A stretch of 64,000 nt of DNA, taken from Streptomyces regalis. GTDB taxonomy: Bacteria > Actinomycetota > Actinomycetes > Streptomycetales > Streptomycetaceae. Below are positions 25,204-33,770 of this stretch, piece after piece. The stretch is taken from positions 1 through 64,000 of the forward strand of contig NZ_LLZG01000376.1 of assembly GCF_001509475.1 (NCBI RefSeq), written 5' to 3'. The notes under the pieces were generated by a model. The model worked only from the letters and a program-made list of their open reading frames with translations, was not told the DNA's origin and made no database searches. Made by a program: the position numbers and the translations under genes. The first letter of the stretch is position 1; every line of letters starts with the position of its first letter.

Positions 25204-25233
25204 CGGCCGGGAAAGTGATCCACTTCCCGGCCG
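25204..25233 (+). terminator. Terminator after the secreted protein gene
   Basis: CGGCCGGGAAAGTG and CACTTCCCGGCCG pair over 13 bp with one bulged A and a 3-nt loop, followed by TTTCTCCTT. This is a good rho-independent terminator by Streptomyces standards. Confidence 0.8.
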
Positions 25234-25264
25234 TTTCTCCTTACGCTTGAGGTGAGGGGGAGCC

Positions 25265-25717
25265 ATGTTGAAGAACTCGTCACCGAAGATCGCCCTGTGG
25301 ATCACCTTGGGTCTCTTGTTCACCGCCGGAGCCGTCTCGCTTCTCGTCGTGGCGGCGCCATCGAGGTCGGATGACTCTCCTAACTCCGGGGGCGGGGCGA
25401 CCAGTTGGTACACCACGCAGCCGCCGTATACGGGTGACACCGAGGAGCCGACCGAGGAACCCACCGACCCGGGCGAGCCGGGCGACCCCCAGACCCCCGT
25501 CACCGTCGTGACCCAGACCGTCGTCGCGGTGAACCCGGGCGGCGGCGGAGGCGACGGCTCCGGCTCACTGATCGCGGCCTTCGGCTCCCTGCTGAGCGGC
25601 GCCGCAGCGGTCGGCACCCTGCTCCACGCCGTCCACCTGAGCCGGCAGAACCGCACCGCCACGGCAAGGGACGACGACGCGAGCCCGGCACCGTCCCCGC
25701 AGACACCGTCCCCGTAA
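25265..25717 (+). CDS. Small membrane protein with Thr/Pro/Glu linker
   Basis: A 150-aa protein with an N-terminal membrane helix (about 9-31), a low-complexity extracytoplasmic linker rich in Thr, Pro, Glu and Gly, a second hydrophobic stretch (about 100-122) and a disordered tail. ATG after GAGGGGGAG. No enzymatic motif. Function unknown; it lies between terminators, so it is its own transcription unit. Confidence 0.7.
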   Translation: MLKNSSPKIALWITLGLLFTAGAVSLLVVAAPSRSDDSPNSGGGATSWYTTQPPYTGDTEEPTEEPTDPGEPGDPQTPVTVVTQTVVAVNPGGGGGDGSGSLIAAFGSLLSGAAAVGTLLHAVHLSRQNRTATARDDDASPAPSPQTPSP

Positions 25718-25819
25718 GCGCCCCCAGAAAGCGCGTCCGAGCACGGCAACCTTTTCCGCGACTGCTCCGACAGGCAAGTGACGTGAACCCCCCACCACTT
25801 GACCTGATCGGAAGCAGCC

Positions 25820-27892
25820 GTGACTGAAACCCGCAACCGGCCCCGGCACCGCAGAAGCAGGACCGCGCTGGCGGTCGGTGTCCCCCTCGCTCTGACCGCC
25901 GCCGGCACCCTCGCCTACGGCACGGACCTCGGCCTCTTCGGCGCGGACGCCCAGCAGAAGGCGTCCGCCGCGACCGCCGCCGCCCCCGCCTGGGCCACCG
26001 CCGCCGCAGACGGCTTCGCGTCTCTCAACTCCCGTGGGCAGAACGGCACTTATGGTGGCCGCGACGGGCAGATCGTCACCGTCAAGACGCAGGCCGACCT
26101 GGAGAAGTACGCCACGGCCGCGGAGCCCTACGTGATCGTCGTCGCCGGGACCATCAACATGAACCCGGTCGGCAAGGAGATCAAGGTCCAGTCGGACAAG
26201 ACCATCGTCGGGTCCGGGACGTCCGGGCACATCGTCGGTGGCGGCTTCTTCCTCGGCTCCGGCGTGCACAACGTGATCATCCGGAACCTGACCATCCGGG
26301 ACGCGTACCAGGGCGTCTGGAACGACAAGGACCACGACTTCGACGCCGTCCAGATGGACGGCGCGCACCATGTGTGGATCGACCACAACGATCTGCGGCA
26401 CATGGCCGACGGGCTCATCGACGTGCGCAAGGACAGCACGAACGTGACCGTGTCCTGGAACAGGCTGAGCAACGACAACAAGGCATTCGGGATCGGCTGG
26501 ACGGACAACGTCGTCACCGACATCACCATCCACCACAACTGGATCCGCGAGACCGAGCAGCGCAATCCCTCCACCGACAACGCCGCCCACGCGCACCTCT
26601 ACAACAACTTCCTGGAGGACGTGGCGGGGACGGACATCAAGTCGTCGTACGGCAACTACTCGCGCGGCAAGACCAAGATGGTGCTCGAGAACTCGTACTT
26701 CCAGGGCATCAACAACCCCGTCATCAAGGACGGCACCGCGACCCTCGTCCAGCGCGGCAGCGTCTTCTCCGGTACCAGCGGGCGGAACGAGAGCGGCGGT
26801 ACGGCGTTCGACCCGAAGGCGTACTACTCGTACACGCTCGATGCGGCGGCGAACGTACCGTCGCTCCTCAAGTCGGGCGCCGGGCCCCGCAGTTCCATCG
26901 GCACGACGACTGCGGCGGCGGTCGGCACCAAGGCCGCGACGACCCTCACCGTCGCCAAGGACGGCAACGGGCAGTACACGTCCGTGCAGGCCGCCGTGAA
27001 CGCCGTCCCCGCGAACAACGCCTCCCGGGTCGTGATCGCGGTCAAGCCGGGCACGTATCGCGAGGTCGTCAAGGTTCCCGCCAACAAGCCGCACGTCACC
27101 ATCCAGGGCACGGGCGGCAGCCGTAAGGACACGGTGATCGTCTACAACAACGCGTCCGGCACGCCCAAGCCGGGCGGCGGTACCTACGGCACGGGCGGCA
27201 GCGCCACCGTCGCCGTCGAGGCGGACGACTTCCAGGCCCGCAACCTGACGATCAACAACGACTTCGACGAGAAGGCCAACCAGAACCTGAGCGGCCACCA
27301 GGCCGTCGCCCTGCGCACCGCCGCCGACAAGGTGTTCCTCGACGGCGTCATCGTCGGCGGCGACCAGGACACCCTGCTCGTGGACACCGCGTCCAAGGAC
27401 AAGCTGGGCCGCGTCTACATGAAGAACTCCTACGTCATCGGCAACGTCGACTTCATCTTCGGCCGCGCGACCGCGGTGATCGACAGGTCCGTCATCACGC
27501 TGAAGAAGCGCTGGGACGGCACGTCGGCCGGGTACGTCACCGCGCCCAGCACGGCAGCGAACCGCAAGGGCATCCTCATCGCCAACTCCACGGTCAACGG
27601 CGACGTGTCCGACCGTTCCTTCTTCCTCGGCCGCAACTGGCACGCCGGCGGCGACGCGACCCTCGACCCGCAGACCACGGTCCGCAACACCACGCTGAGC
27701 GCCGCGATCAAGACCACCCCGTGGTCCGACATGGGCGGCTTCTCCTGGAAGGACGACCGCTTCGCCGAGTACAAGAACACCGGCGCGGGTGCCGGCAGCG
27801 CGAGCAGCGACCGGCCGCAGCTGACCGACGCCCAGGCCGGCGGGCAGGAGGTCGCCGACTGGTTGGGGGACTGGACGCCTACGGCGTCCTGA
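25820..27892 (+). CDS. Secreted pectate lyase-pectinesterase fusion
   Basis: A 690-aa extracellular enzyme for plant cell-wall pectin. After a signal peptide (about 1-45) comes a PL1 pectate lyase (about 60-365; VWIDHNDLRHMADG and the right-handed beta-helix pattern) and then a CE8 pectinesterase (about 375-685; GGDQDTLL with catalytic Asp and GNVDFIFGRA with the second Asp). The esterase removes methyl groups and the lyase cuts the resulting polygalacturonate, so fusion couples two successive steps. GTG start with GGAAG upstream. Single gene, no sugar-uptake genes adjacent. Confidence 0.92.
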   Translation: MTETRNRPRHRRSRTALAVGVPLALTAAGTLAYGTDLGLFGADAQQKASAATAAAPAWATAAADGFASLNSRGQNGTYGGRDGQIVTVKTQADLEKYATAAEPYVIVVAGTINMNPVGKEIKVQSDKTIVGSGTSGHIVGGGFFLGSGVHNVIIRNLTIRDAYQGVWNDKDHDFDAVQMDGAHHVWIDHNDLRHMADGLIDVRKDSTNVTVSWNRLSNDNKAFGIGWTDNVVTDITIHHNWIRETEQRNPSTDNAAHAHLYNNFLEDVAGTDIKSSYGNYSRGKTKMVLENSYFQGINNPVIKDGTATLVQRGSVFSGTSGRNESGGTAFDPKAYYSYTLDAAANVPSLLKSGAGPRSSIGTTTAAAVGTKAATTLTVAKDGNGQYTSVQAAVNAVPANNASRVVIAVKPGTYREVVKVPANKPHVTIQGTGGSRKDTVIVYNNASGTPKPGGGTYGTGGSATVAVEADDFQARNLTINNDFDEKANQNLSGHQAVALRTAADKVFLDGVIVGGDQDTLLVDTASKDKLGRVYMKNSYVIGNVDFIFGRATAVIDRSVITLKKRWDGTSAGYVTAPSTAANRKGILIANSTVNGDVSDRSFFLGRNWHAGGDATLDPQTTVRNTTLSAAIKTTPWSDMGGFSWKDDRFAEYKNTGAGAGSASSDRPQLTDAQAGGQEVADWLGDWTPTAS

Positions 27893-28050
27893 CGCCGGGC
27901 AGGTCGCGCCGGTCGCGCTGGTCGCGCTGGTCAAGGAAGGCGCTCGGGAATCCCAAGAGCAGACCAACGTTCGATCACGGATCTCCCGCGCTTGCCCATG
28001 ATTCAGCAACCTGAACGCTCAAAGGGATATTCGGGCATACGTTCCTCTCC

Positions 28051-28794
28051 GTGAACTCTGACAGAGCCGCCGGCTTCAAGCCGGCCATATCCACCCTGGC
28101 CCGGCGCGCACTCCTTCGCGCCGGGCTGACCGGAGCCGCAGCGCTGGGGACCACCGCCGCCCTGGGCACGGCCTCCGCCTCCGCGGCCCCCGCCGCCGGC
28201 TCCGGGCACCGCCCCGGCACCCCGGCGGAAGCCCTGCGTGAGCTCGCCGCGGGCAACCATCGCTGGCGCACCTTCTGCGAGCGGCACCCCGACGAGTCGC
28301 CCGCCGTGCGGCAGAGCCTGACGTCGGGTCAGCACCCCTTCGCCGTCGTCCTCGGCTGCATCGACTCCCGGGTTCCGCCGGAGCTCGTCTTCGACCAGGG
28401 CCTCGGTGACCTGATGACCGTGCGCTCCGCCGGCGAGGTCCTGGACGAGGCCGTGCTCGGCAGCGTCGCCTACGGCGTGCTCGAACTGGACATCCCGCTG
28501 GTCCTGGTGCTCGGGCACCAGTCGTGCGGCGCCGTGAAGGCCGCCGTCGCGGCGGACGAGTCGGGTGAGCGGCTGCCGGCCCACATCCAGTACATCGCCG
28601 ACCAGATAGCCCCGAACATCGACCACACCAAGGACGGGGACGCCCGCGTCGACTCCACCATCGACGCCAACGTACGGGCCGTCCGCGCCCGCCTCGCCGC
28701 GGAGCCCGACCTCGCCGCCAAGGTGGCCGAGGGCAAGCTGGCCATCGTCGGCGCCCGCTACGAACTGACGACGCAGCGCGTCCACCGGGTCTGA
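28051..28794 (+). CDS. Exported beta-carbonic anhydrase
   Basis: A 247-aa protein that interconverts CO2 and bicarbonate. It starts with a Tat-type signal (LARRALLRAGLTGAAALG) and is followed by a beta-class domain with zinc ligands in G-C-I-D-S-R and in G-H-Q-S-C-G. The Tat signal implies the zinc enzyme is folded before export, which is unusual but seen in actinobacterial members. GTG start. Followed by a long perfect hairpin terminator. Confidence 0.9.
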   Translation: MNSDRAAGFKPAISTLARRALLRAGLTGAAALGTTAALGTASASAAPAAGSGHRPGTPAEALRELAAGNHRWRTFCERHPDESPAVRQSLTSGQHPFAVVLGCIDSRVPPELVFDQGLGDLMTVRSAGEVLDEAVLGSVAYGVLELDIPLVLVLGHQSCGAVKAAVAADESGERLPAHIQYIADQIAPNIDHTKDGDARVDSTIDANVRAVRARLAAEPDLAAKVAEGKLAIVGARYELTTQRVHRV

Positions 28795-28807
28795 CGGTCC
28801 CGCCCGC

Positions 28808-28845
28808 CCGGCATGCTCGGCGTCAGTGGAAGCCGAGCATGCCGG
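28808..28845. terminator. Bidirectional terminator
   Basis: CCGGCATGCTCGGC and GCCGAGCATGCCGG pair perfectly over 14 bp with a 10-nt loop, 13 bp after the carbonic anhydrase stop codon. It serves both the carbonic anhydrase and the minus-strand genes on the other side. Confidence 0.8.
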
Positions 28846-29058
28846 GGAGTCGATGTCGACGGTGAGGACGCCGGGTGGGTAGTCGCCCTCCTGGCCCGTC
28901 ACGGTGATCGACATGCAGCCGGTCCCCATCTGCGGGGTGGCGACGTACACGGCGTGACAGAGGTCGGGACCGCCCCAGCCTTCTGCGTGCAGGGAACCGA
29001 CCCCTGCCGCCGCGATCCGGTCGAGCGGGGCGACCATGAGGCCGGGGAGCGCGAGCAT
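28846..29058 (-). pseudogene. Small coding-like remnant
   Basis: A minus-strand frame from ATG 29058 encodes a protein-like stretch (GSLHAEGWGGPDLCHAVYV, GTGCMSITVTGQEGDY, PGVLTVDIDSPACS) but has no stop before it runs through the terminator and into antisense of the carbonic anhydrase. A one-base shift near the end would give GFH and a TGA inside the hairpin, so a frameshift is likely. It follows the DUF2993 gene with an AGGA ribosome-like site. Family not recognised. Confidence 0.4.
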
Positions 29059-29062
29059 GGAC

Positions 29063-29947
29063 CTATTTCCTGCCGACCGCCAGCCCCGCCCCCTCCAGCC
29101 GCACCCTGATCCCGTCCTTCTCCACCCGCACATCCCGCAACCGCAGCTGCCCGCTCGGCGGCTCCGGCAGCCGGAAGCCCAGGGAGAGCTGGTCGGCGAG
29201 GACCGGGCGGGTGAGGCGGGGCAGGGCGTCGAGGAGGGCGGGGTCGAAGCCGAGGCGCTTGAGGAGGGCGGGGTGGTCGAGGGCCAGGTCGATGAGGTTG
29301 AGCTGCATCGCGCGGTGGGCGAAGCGCGGGGTGCCGGTCAGGTCGGTGAGCTTGTCCTCGTTGCGCAGGGCCGCGCGGACGACGGAGTCGGGGACCCCGA
29401 GGCGTCGTACGACAGCCGGGACCGACAGCAGCGCCTTCGCCTTGCGCGTCTCGTGGGCGATGCGGGCCACCGACGCGCGGCTGAGGTGCAGGCCCTCCGA
29501 GGCGCGGGCGCCGGGGCGGTAGGTCGCCAAGTCCCCGATGTCCGGGCGCATTCCGCCGATGTGCGTCGCGATGCCGCGGTCCCCCTCGCGCACGATCCGG
29601 GCCTCGGCACGCAGACGGAGGTCGTGCCCGGCGACCGGCAGCGTGCCGCGCGCCCGGACCCGGTCACGGCCCTCTCCGGTGAACGTGACCTGGGAGGCGC
29701 GGAGTTCGCGGTTGAGGTCCGCGAAGGAGAGGAGGACATCGCCCTCCAGCTTCGGAACGTCGGCGCCGCGCACCGACGCAGGGCCGTCGGTGTCCAGTCG
29801 TACGTCCCGTGCCGTCGCCGTCACCTGCGCCAGCGAGACCCGGTCGGCGGCCACGTCGGGGACGGTCACCTTGACCGAGTCCAGCCGCTCGTCGGCGGGC
29901 TGGGTGAGGAAGGTGTTGAAGGCTGCTGCCGGGAGTTTCGGCGTTCG
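29063..29947 (-). pseudogene. N-terminally truncated DUF2993 (LmeA-like) gene
   Basis: The frame encodes at least 268 residues of a DUF2993 lipid-binding-type protein (VTVPDVAADRVSLAQVTATA through LEGAGLAVGRK). Conserved-looking sequence (PAAAFNTFLTQPADERLDSVK) continues upstream of the only usable start, a GTG at 29869, until a TGA at 29948-29950. No signal peptide or membrane anchor remains, unlike the intact paralogue at 6145. It is therefore probably a 5'-truncated relic, although expression from the GTG cannot be excluded. Confidence 0.65.
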
Positions 29948-29950
29948 TCA

Positions 29951-30257
29951 GCGGCTGTCAGTGGGCGTTGGTAGGTTCAGTGTTGGCCGGGTGGCGAAAG
30001 CCAAGCCATCCAGCCACAGTACACGCGCCCGTGGGCCACGGGCCCACCGTCGCCGGGAGTGGCTCGGAGACGTGAAACACTGCGTGGAGACCGTGTAAGA
30101 CCCGGGACTTGTCCGGGCGGTGGTCGCTGAAGCGCGGACCGTAAGCCGCCCAGCTGGGCGGTACGGACCTTCCAGGCGGAGACGCCAGGATTGCCGAGAG
30201 CCACTGAGGCTCTTGGTAACGGGAACGCATCGGCCCATCCGGCCATGCGCACGCCCA
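29951..30257. other. Non-coding stretch with several strong hairpins
   Basis: No convincing gene in about 300 bp between the truncated DUF2993 gene and the 5'-nucleotidase. It contains a perfect 16-bp palindrome (CCGCCCAGCTGGGCGG) flanked by imperfect arms, a short stem GAGAGCC/GGCTCTT, and a plus-strand frame ending EWLGDVKHCVETV-stop that looks like the tail of a mobile-element protein. It may be the right end of an IS605-type element with its structured RNA, but no transposase body is present. Confidence 0.4.
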
Positions 30258-30290
30258 CCACCCGCAACCTCTACCGGAGGTTGCGGGTGG
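30258..30290 (-). terminator. Terminator of the 5'-nucleotidase gene
   Basis: CCACCCGCAACCTC and GAGGTTGCGGGTGG form a perfect 14-bp stem with a 5-nt loop, 36 bp past the stop codon on the minus strand. Confidence 0.8.
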
Positions 30291-30325
30291 GGTCACGCCA
30301 CTTCACGAACTGTTGAACCAGTGGA

Positions 30326-32143
30326 CTACTGCACGACCGTGATCCGGTTCGCCGCCGGCGGCGCAATCGGGTTCGTGGCCGAGGAGTTGGCCGTGAGGTA
30401 CTTCTCCAGCGCCGCCAGATCGTCGCCGCCGACCAGGTCGTTCGTGCCCTGGCCCAGCGTGGTGATGCCGTCGCCGCCGCCCGCGAGGAAGCTGTTGGTC
30501 GCGACACGGTAGGTGGCCGCCGGGTCGATGGCCGCCCCGTTCAGCTTGACGGAGTCGACGACGATCCGGTCCGCGCCGGTCTTGGTCAGGTCCAGCGTGT
30601 ACGTCAGGCCCGACGACAGCTGCAGGATCTTCGGCGCACTCGCGTTCACGCCGCTCACCTGGTCCTTGAGGACCTGGATGAGCTGGGCACCGGTGAAGTC
30701 CTGCAGGTTCACGGTGTTGGAGAAGGGCTGCACGGTGAAGCCCTCGGCGTACGTCACCACACCGTCGCCCTCGCTGCCCTTGGCCGCGTAGGTCAGCGGT
30801 GCCCGGACGCCGCCCGGGTTCATCAGCGCCAGGTCCGTCTCCGGGTCCAGCTCCTTGCCGTACGCCAGCTGCGCGTCCGCGATGAGGTCACCCATCGGGG
30901 ACTCGGTGCCGGTGCTGGGGATGTCGGCGGATATGTAACCGATGGCACGGTTGCCGATGGGCGCCGCAAGGGTGTTCCACTTGCTGATCAGCTCGGTCAT
31001 GTCGGGCGCCTTGGCGACGTCCCGGGTGACCACGTGGTTCGCCGACTTCACGGCCGTACGGGCGATGTCGCCGGTGAAGCGGTCGTACGTCAGCGTCGTG
31101 TCCGTGTAGAGGCGGCCGAAGGACGCGGCCGAGGTGACCATGCGGGGCTTGCCCGACGGGTCGGGGATCGTGCACACGTACGCGGCGTGCGTGTGGCCGG
31201 TGACCAGCGCGTCCACCTGCGGCGTGATGTTCTTGGCGATGTCGACGATCGGGCCGGAGACGCCGTCGCCGGCGCCCGGGGAGTCGCAGTTGTAGTTGTA
31301 CGAGCCGGAGGCGGGCATGCCGCCCTCGTGGATCAGCGCCACGATCGACTTCACGCCCTGTGCCTGGAGCACGCGCGCGTACTTGTTGATCGTCTCTACC
31401 TCGTCCTTGAACTTCAGGCCCTTGACGCCCTCGGCGGAGACGACGCCCGGGGTGTCCTCCAGGGTGACGCCGATGAAGCCGACCTTGATGCCGTTCTTCT
31501 TCCACACCCAGTAGGGCTTGAGGATCGGCTTGTTCGTCTTCTCGTCGAGGACGTTCGCGGCGAGGTACGGGAAGTCGGCGCCCTCGAACTCCTCGCCCTC
31601 GACGTAGCAGCCGGCCGTCGGGTGGCAGCCGCCCTTCTGCAGGCGGCCCAGTTCCCTGGCGCCCTCGTCGAACTCGTGGTTGCCGACCGAGGTGACGTCC
31701 AGGTCGAGCTTGTTCAGCGCCTCGATGGTGGGCTCGTCGTGGAAGAGGCCCGAGATCAGCGGGGAGGCGCCGACCATGTCACCGCCGGCCGCGGTGATGG
31801 AGTACTTCTTGCCCTCGCGGGCCTGGCGCAGGTGGGTGGCGAGGTACTCGACGCCGCCCGTCCCCTCGATGGTCTTCGTCGAGCCGTCCGGCTGGACCTC
31901 GGTGAGCCGGCCGGAGGAACCGGTCGGCGGCTCCAGGTTGCCGTGCAGGTCGTTGAAGGACAGCAGCTGGACGTCCTGGTAGCGGCTGTACGTGGATCCG
32001 CCGCCGTGCTTGGCGGAGCTCTCCTCCGCCGTCGCGGGGAGCGCCGCGGCCAGCGCGCCCGCGGTGGCGAGACCGGCGGCTCCGGCGAGGAGAAGGTGAG
32101 TACGGCGTCTGCGGCGCTGGTGCGCCTGTGACTCGGCTGGCAT
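30326..32143 (-). CDS. Secreted 5'-nucleotidase
   Basis: A 605-aa exported metallophosphoesterase that frees phosphate from extracellular nucleotides. The N-terminus has a basic region and hydrophobic core of a signal peptide (about 1-40). The metal-binding motifs are F-N-D-L-H-G-N (63-69), G-G-D-M, G-N-H-E-F-D and G-H-T-H; the C-terminal 5'-nucleotidase substrate domain runs from about 380 with the GGxR and N-x-F pattern (NPGGVRAPL). It is divergent from mshD. In Streptomyces this locus belongs to the phosphate-starvation set, fitting the neighbouring ppk and pst genes. Confidence 0.92.
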   Translation of the reverse strand: MPAESQAHQRRRRRTHLLLAGAAGLATAGALAAALPATAEESSAKHGGGSTYSRYQDVQLLSFNDLHGNLEPPTGSSGRLTEVQPDGSTKTIEGTGGVEYLATHLRQAREGKKYSITAAGGDMVGASPLISGLFHDEPTIEALNKLDLDVTSVGNHEFDEGARELGRLQKGGCHPTAGCYVEGEEFEGADFPYLAANVLDEKTNKPILKPYWVWKKNGIKVGFIGVTLEDTPGVVSAEGVKGLKFKDEVETINKYARVLQAQGVKSIVALIHEGGMPASGSYNYNCDSPGAGDGVSGPIVDIAKNITPQVDALVTGHTHAAYVCTIPDPSGKPRMVTSAASFGRLYTDTTLTYDRFTGDIARTAVKSANHVVTRDVAKAPDMTELISKWNTLAAPIGNRAIGYISADIPSTGTESPMGDLIADAQLAYGKELDPETDLALMNPGGVRAPLTYAAKGSEGDGVVTYAEGFTVQPFSNTVNLQDFTGAQLIQVLKDQVSGVNASAPKILQLSSGLTYTLDLTKTGADRIVVDSVKLNGAAIDPAATYRVATNSFLAGGGDGITTLGQGTNDLVGGDDLAALEKYLTANSSATNPIAPPAANRITVVQ

Positions 32144-32298
32144 ACGCCCCCCTGTGGGTCGAAAGTGACATGTCCCCGTCGCGCGCAGCCTAGAGTCAAC
32201 GCGCGTAGCGCGACAGAGGGTTCATGGTTACTTTCTGGTTTCCCTTTGCCCGCCTCTTTGCCGCCACATTGCCGGGCGCTCCCTTTACCCTCGTACGC

Positions 32299-33225
32299 AT
32301 GACCAGCGACGACACCGCATCCCCTCTCCCCTCCCGTTCCATCGAGACCCACTCCGCGCTCTCCCCGGAGCAGACCGAGGCCGTACTCGAACTGCTGGCG
32401 GAGGCCGCCCGGAACGACGGGCAGCAGGCGGTGTCCGAGCAGGGCCGGCTTCAGCTGCGCGGCGGCAAGCGCGAGGGCGTCTCGCATCTGCTGCTGAACG
32501 TCGCCGGCGAACTCGTCGGTTACGCCCAGCTGGAGGACACCGACCCGGTGGAGGCCCCGGCCGCCGAGCTGGTCGTCCACCCCTCGCACCGCGGCCACGG
32601 CCACGGCCGCGCGCTGGGCGCCGCCCTCCTCGCCGCGTCCGGCAAGCGGCTGCGGGTGTGGGCCCACGGGGGCCACGCCGCCGCCCGCCATCTCTCCCAG
32701 GTGCTCGGCCTCACGCTCTTCCGCGAACTGCGTCAGATGCGCCGCTCCCTGGCGGACCTTCAGCTGGCGGACCCGGTGCTCCCCGAGGGCGTGACGGTCC
32801 GCACCTTCGTGCCCGGCCAGGACGACGAGGCCTGGCTCGCCGTGAACGCCGCCGCCTTCGCCCACCACCCCGAGCAGGGCTCCCTCACCCAGCGCGACCT
32901 CGACGACCGCAAGGCCGAGCCGTGGTTCGACCCGGCCGGGTTCTTCCTGGCGGAACGCGAGGGCGAACTCATCGGCTTCCACTGGACGAAGGTCCACGCG
33001 CAGGAAGGGCTCGGCGAGGTGTACGTCCTCGGCGTCCGCCCGGGCGCGCAGGGCGGCGGCCTGGGCAAGGCCCTGACGACGATCGGGCTGCGCCATCTGG
33101 CCGCCCAGGGCCTGCCCACGGCGATGCTCTACGTCGACGCCGACAACAAGGCGGCGGTGTCGGTGTACGAGCGGCTGGGGTTCGTGACGTACGAGACGGA
33201 CCTTATGTACCGGGCGGAGACGTGA
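32299..33225 (+). CDS. mshD: Mycothiol synthase (acetyltransferase) MshD
   Basis: Catalyses the last step of mycothiol synthesis, acetylating Cys-GlcN-Ins with acetyl-CoA. The 308-aa product contains two GNAT domains in tandem (about 20-150 and 165-305); the second has a good acetyl-CoA loop (RPGAQGGGLGKALT) and the conserved ending AVSVYERLGF. The ATG at 32299 fits the family start; an in-frame extension upstream looks non-coding. No obvious ribosome site is present, so the mRNA may be leaderless. Divergent from the 5'-nucleotidase gene. Confidence 0.92.
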   Translation: MTSDDTASPLPSRSIETHSALSPEQTEAVLELLAEAARNDGQQAVSEQGRLQLRGGKREGVSHLLLNVAGELVGYAQLEDTDPVEAPAAELVVHPSHRGHGHGRALGAALLAASGKRLRVWAHGGHAAARHLSQVLGLTLFRELRQMRRSLADLQLADPVLPEGVTVRTFVPGQDDEAWLAVNAAAFAHHPEQGSLTQRDLDDRKAEPWFDPAGFFLAEREGELIGFHWTKVHAQEGLGEVYVLGVRPGAQGGGLGKALTTIGLRHLAAQGLPTAMLYVDADNKAAVSVYERLGFVTYETDLMYRAET

Positions 33226-33249
33226 CACCGAACCGCACATAACTCTTGT

Positions 33250-33278
33250 AAGGGGCGGCACCCTTGACGTCGCCCCTT
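33250..33278 (+). terminator. Terminator after mshD
   Basis: AAGGGGCG and CGCCCCTT pair over 8 bp across a 13-nt loop and are followed by CTTTT. It separates mshD from the GntR-ABC operon. Confidence 0.55.
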
Positions 33279-33283
33279 CTTTT

Positions 33284-33323
33284 CCACCACCCTTTCACTA
33301 CTCAATTAGTGAAAGGGTGGTGG
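33284..33323 (+). promoter_or_regulatory. Perfect 17-bp inverted repeat, GntR operator
   Basis: CCACCACCCTTTCACTA is repeated in inverted form (TAGTGAAAGGGTGGTGG) around a 6-nt spacer, ending 6 bp before the GntR start codon. The right arm covers the ribosome-binding region. A YtrA-type regulator bound here would block its own operon; alternatively the RNA hairpin would hide the ribosome site. Confidence 0.8.
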
Positions 33324-33329
33324 AACGGG

Positions 33330-33770
33330 ATGGTCGAATACCGCATCGACCGGCGCTCCGGCGTCGCCACCTACGTGCAGATCGTCCAGCAGACCAAACA
33401 GGCGCTGCGCCTGGGCCTGTTGGAGCCGGGGGACAAGCTGCCGACGGCCCGTGAGGTCGTCGAGGCCACCGCCATCAACCCCAACACCGTCCTCAAGGCC
33501 TATCGCGAACTGGAACGCGAGGGCCTGGTCGAGGCGCGTCGGGGACTCGGCACGTTCGTACGGCGCGCACTGAGCACCGCGCCGGCCGACTCGCCCCTGC
33601 GCACCGAACTGGACGCGTGGGCCGTACGGGCCCGCGAGGCCGGGCTGGACCGCGACGACGTGGACGCTCTCTTCACCTCCGTACTCGAAACGCACTTCGA
33701 GCCGGACACGCACATCAGGCCGGACACGCACATGCAGCCGGACACGCACATCAAGGGGGACGAGTCATGA
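33330..33770 (+). CDS. YtrA-subfamily GntR regulator
   Basis: A 146-aa regulator with a GntR winged helix (about 8-75: VQIVQQTKQALRLGLLEPGDKLPTAREV without the long effector domain of other GntR classes) and a short helical tail, as in the YtrA group that controls ABC transporters. The ATG at 33330 follows directly after a perfect palindrome. The C-terminus has three PDTHI/M repeats from an 18-bp DNA repeat. It overlaps the ABC ATPase gene by 4 nt and probably represses the whole operon. Confidence 0.92.
   Translation: MVEYRIDRRSGVATYVQIVQQTKQALRLGLLEPGDKLPTAREVVEATAINPNTVLKAYRELEREGLVEARRGLGTFVRRALSTAPADSPLRTELDAWAVRAREAGLDRDDVDALFTSVLETHFEPDTHIRPDTHMQPDTHIKGDES

Noticed and set aside
25565..28009. 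An 814-aa minus-strand frame antisense to the pectate lyase fusion
   Set aside because: It is the mirror of a gene with clear domains; its composition (Val, Gly, Asp, Arg repeats) is what antisense frames of GC-rich genes look like.
32219..32251. Possible PHO box between the 5'-nucleotidase and mshD (GTTCATGGTTA, CTTTCTGGTTT)
   Set aside because: Only the first unit resembles the PhoP consensus; the second matches poorly. It may be a weak site but cannot be claimed.
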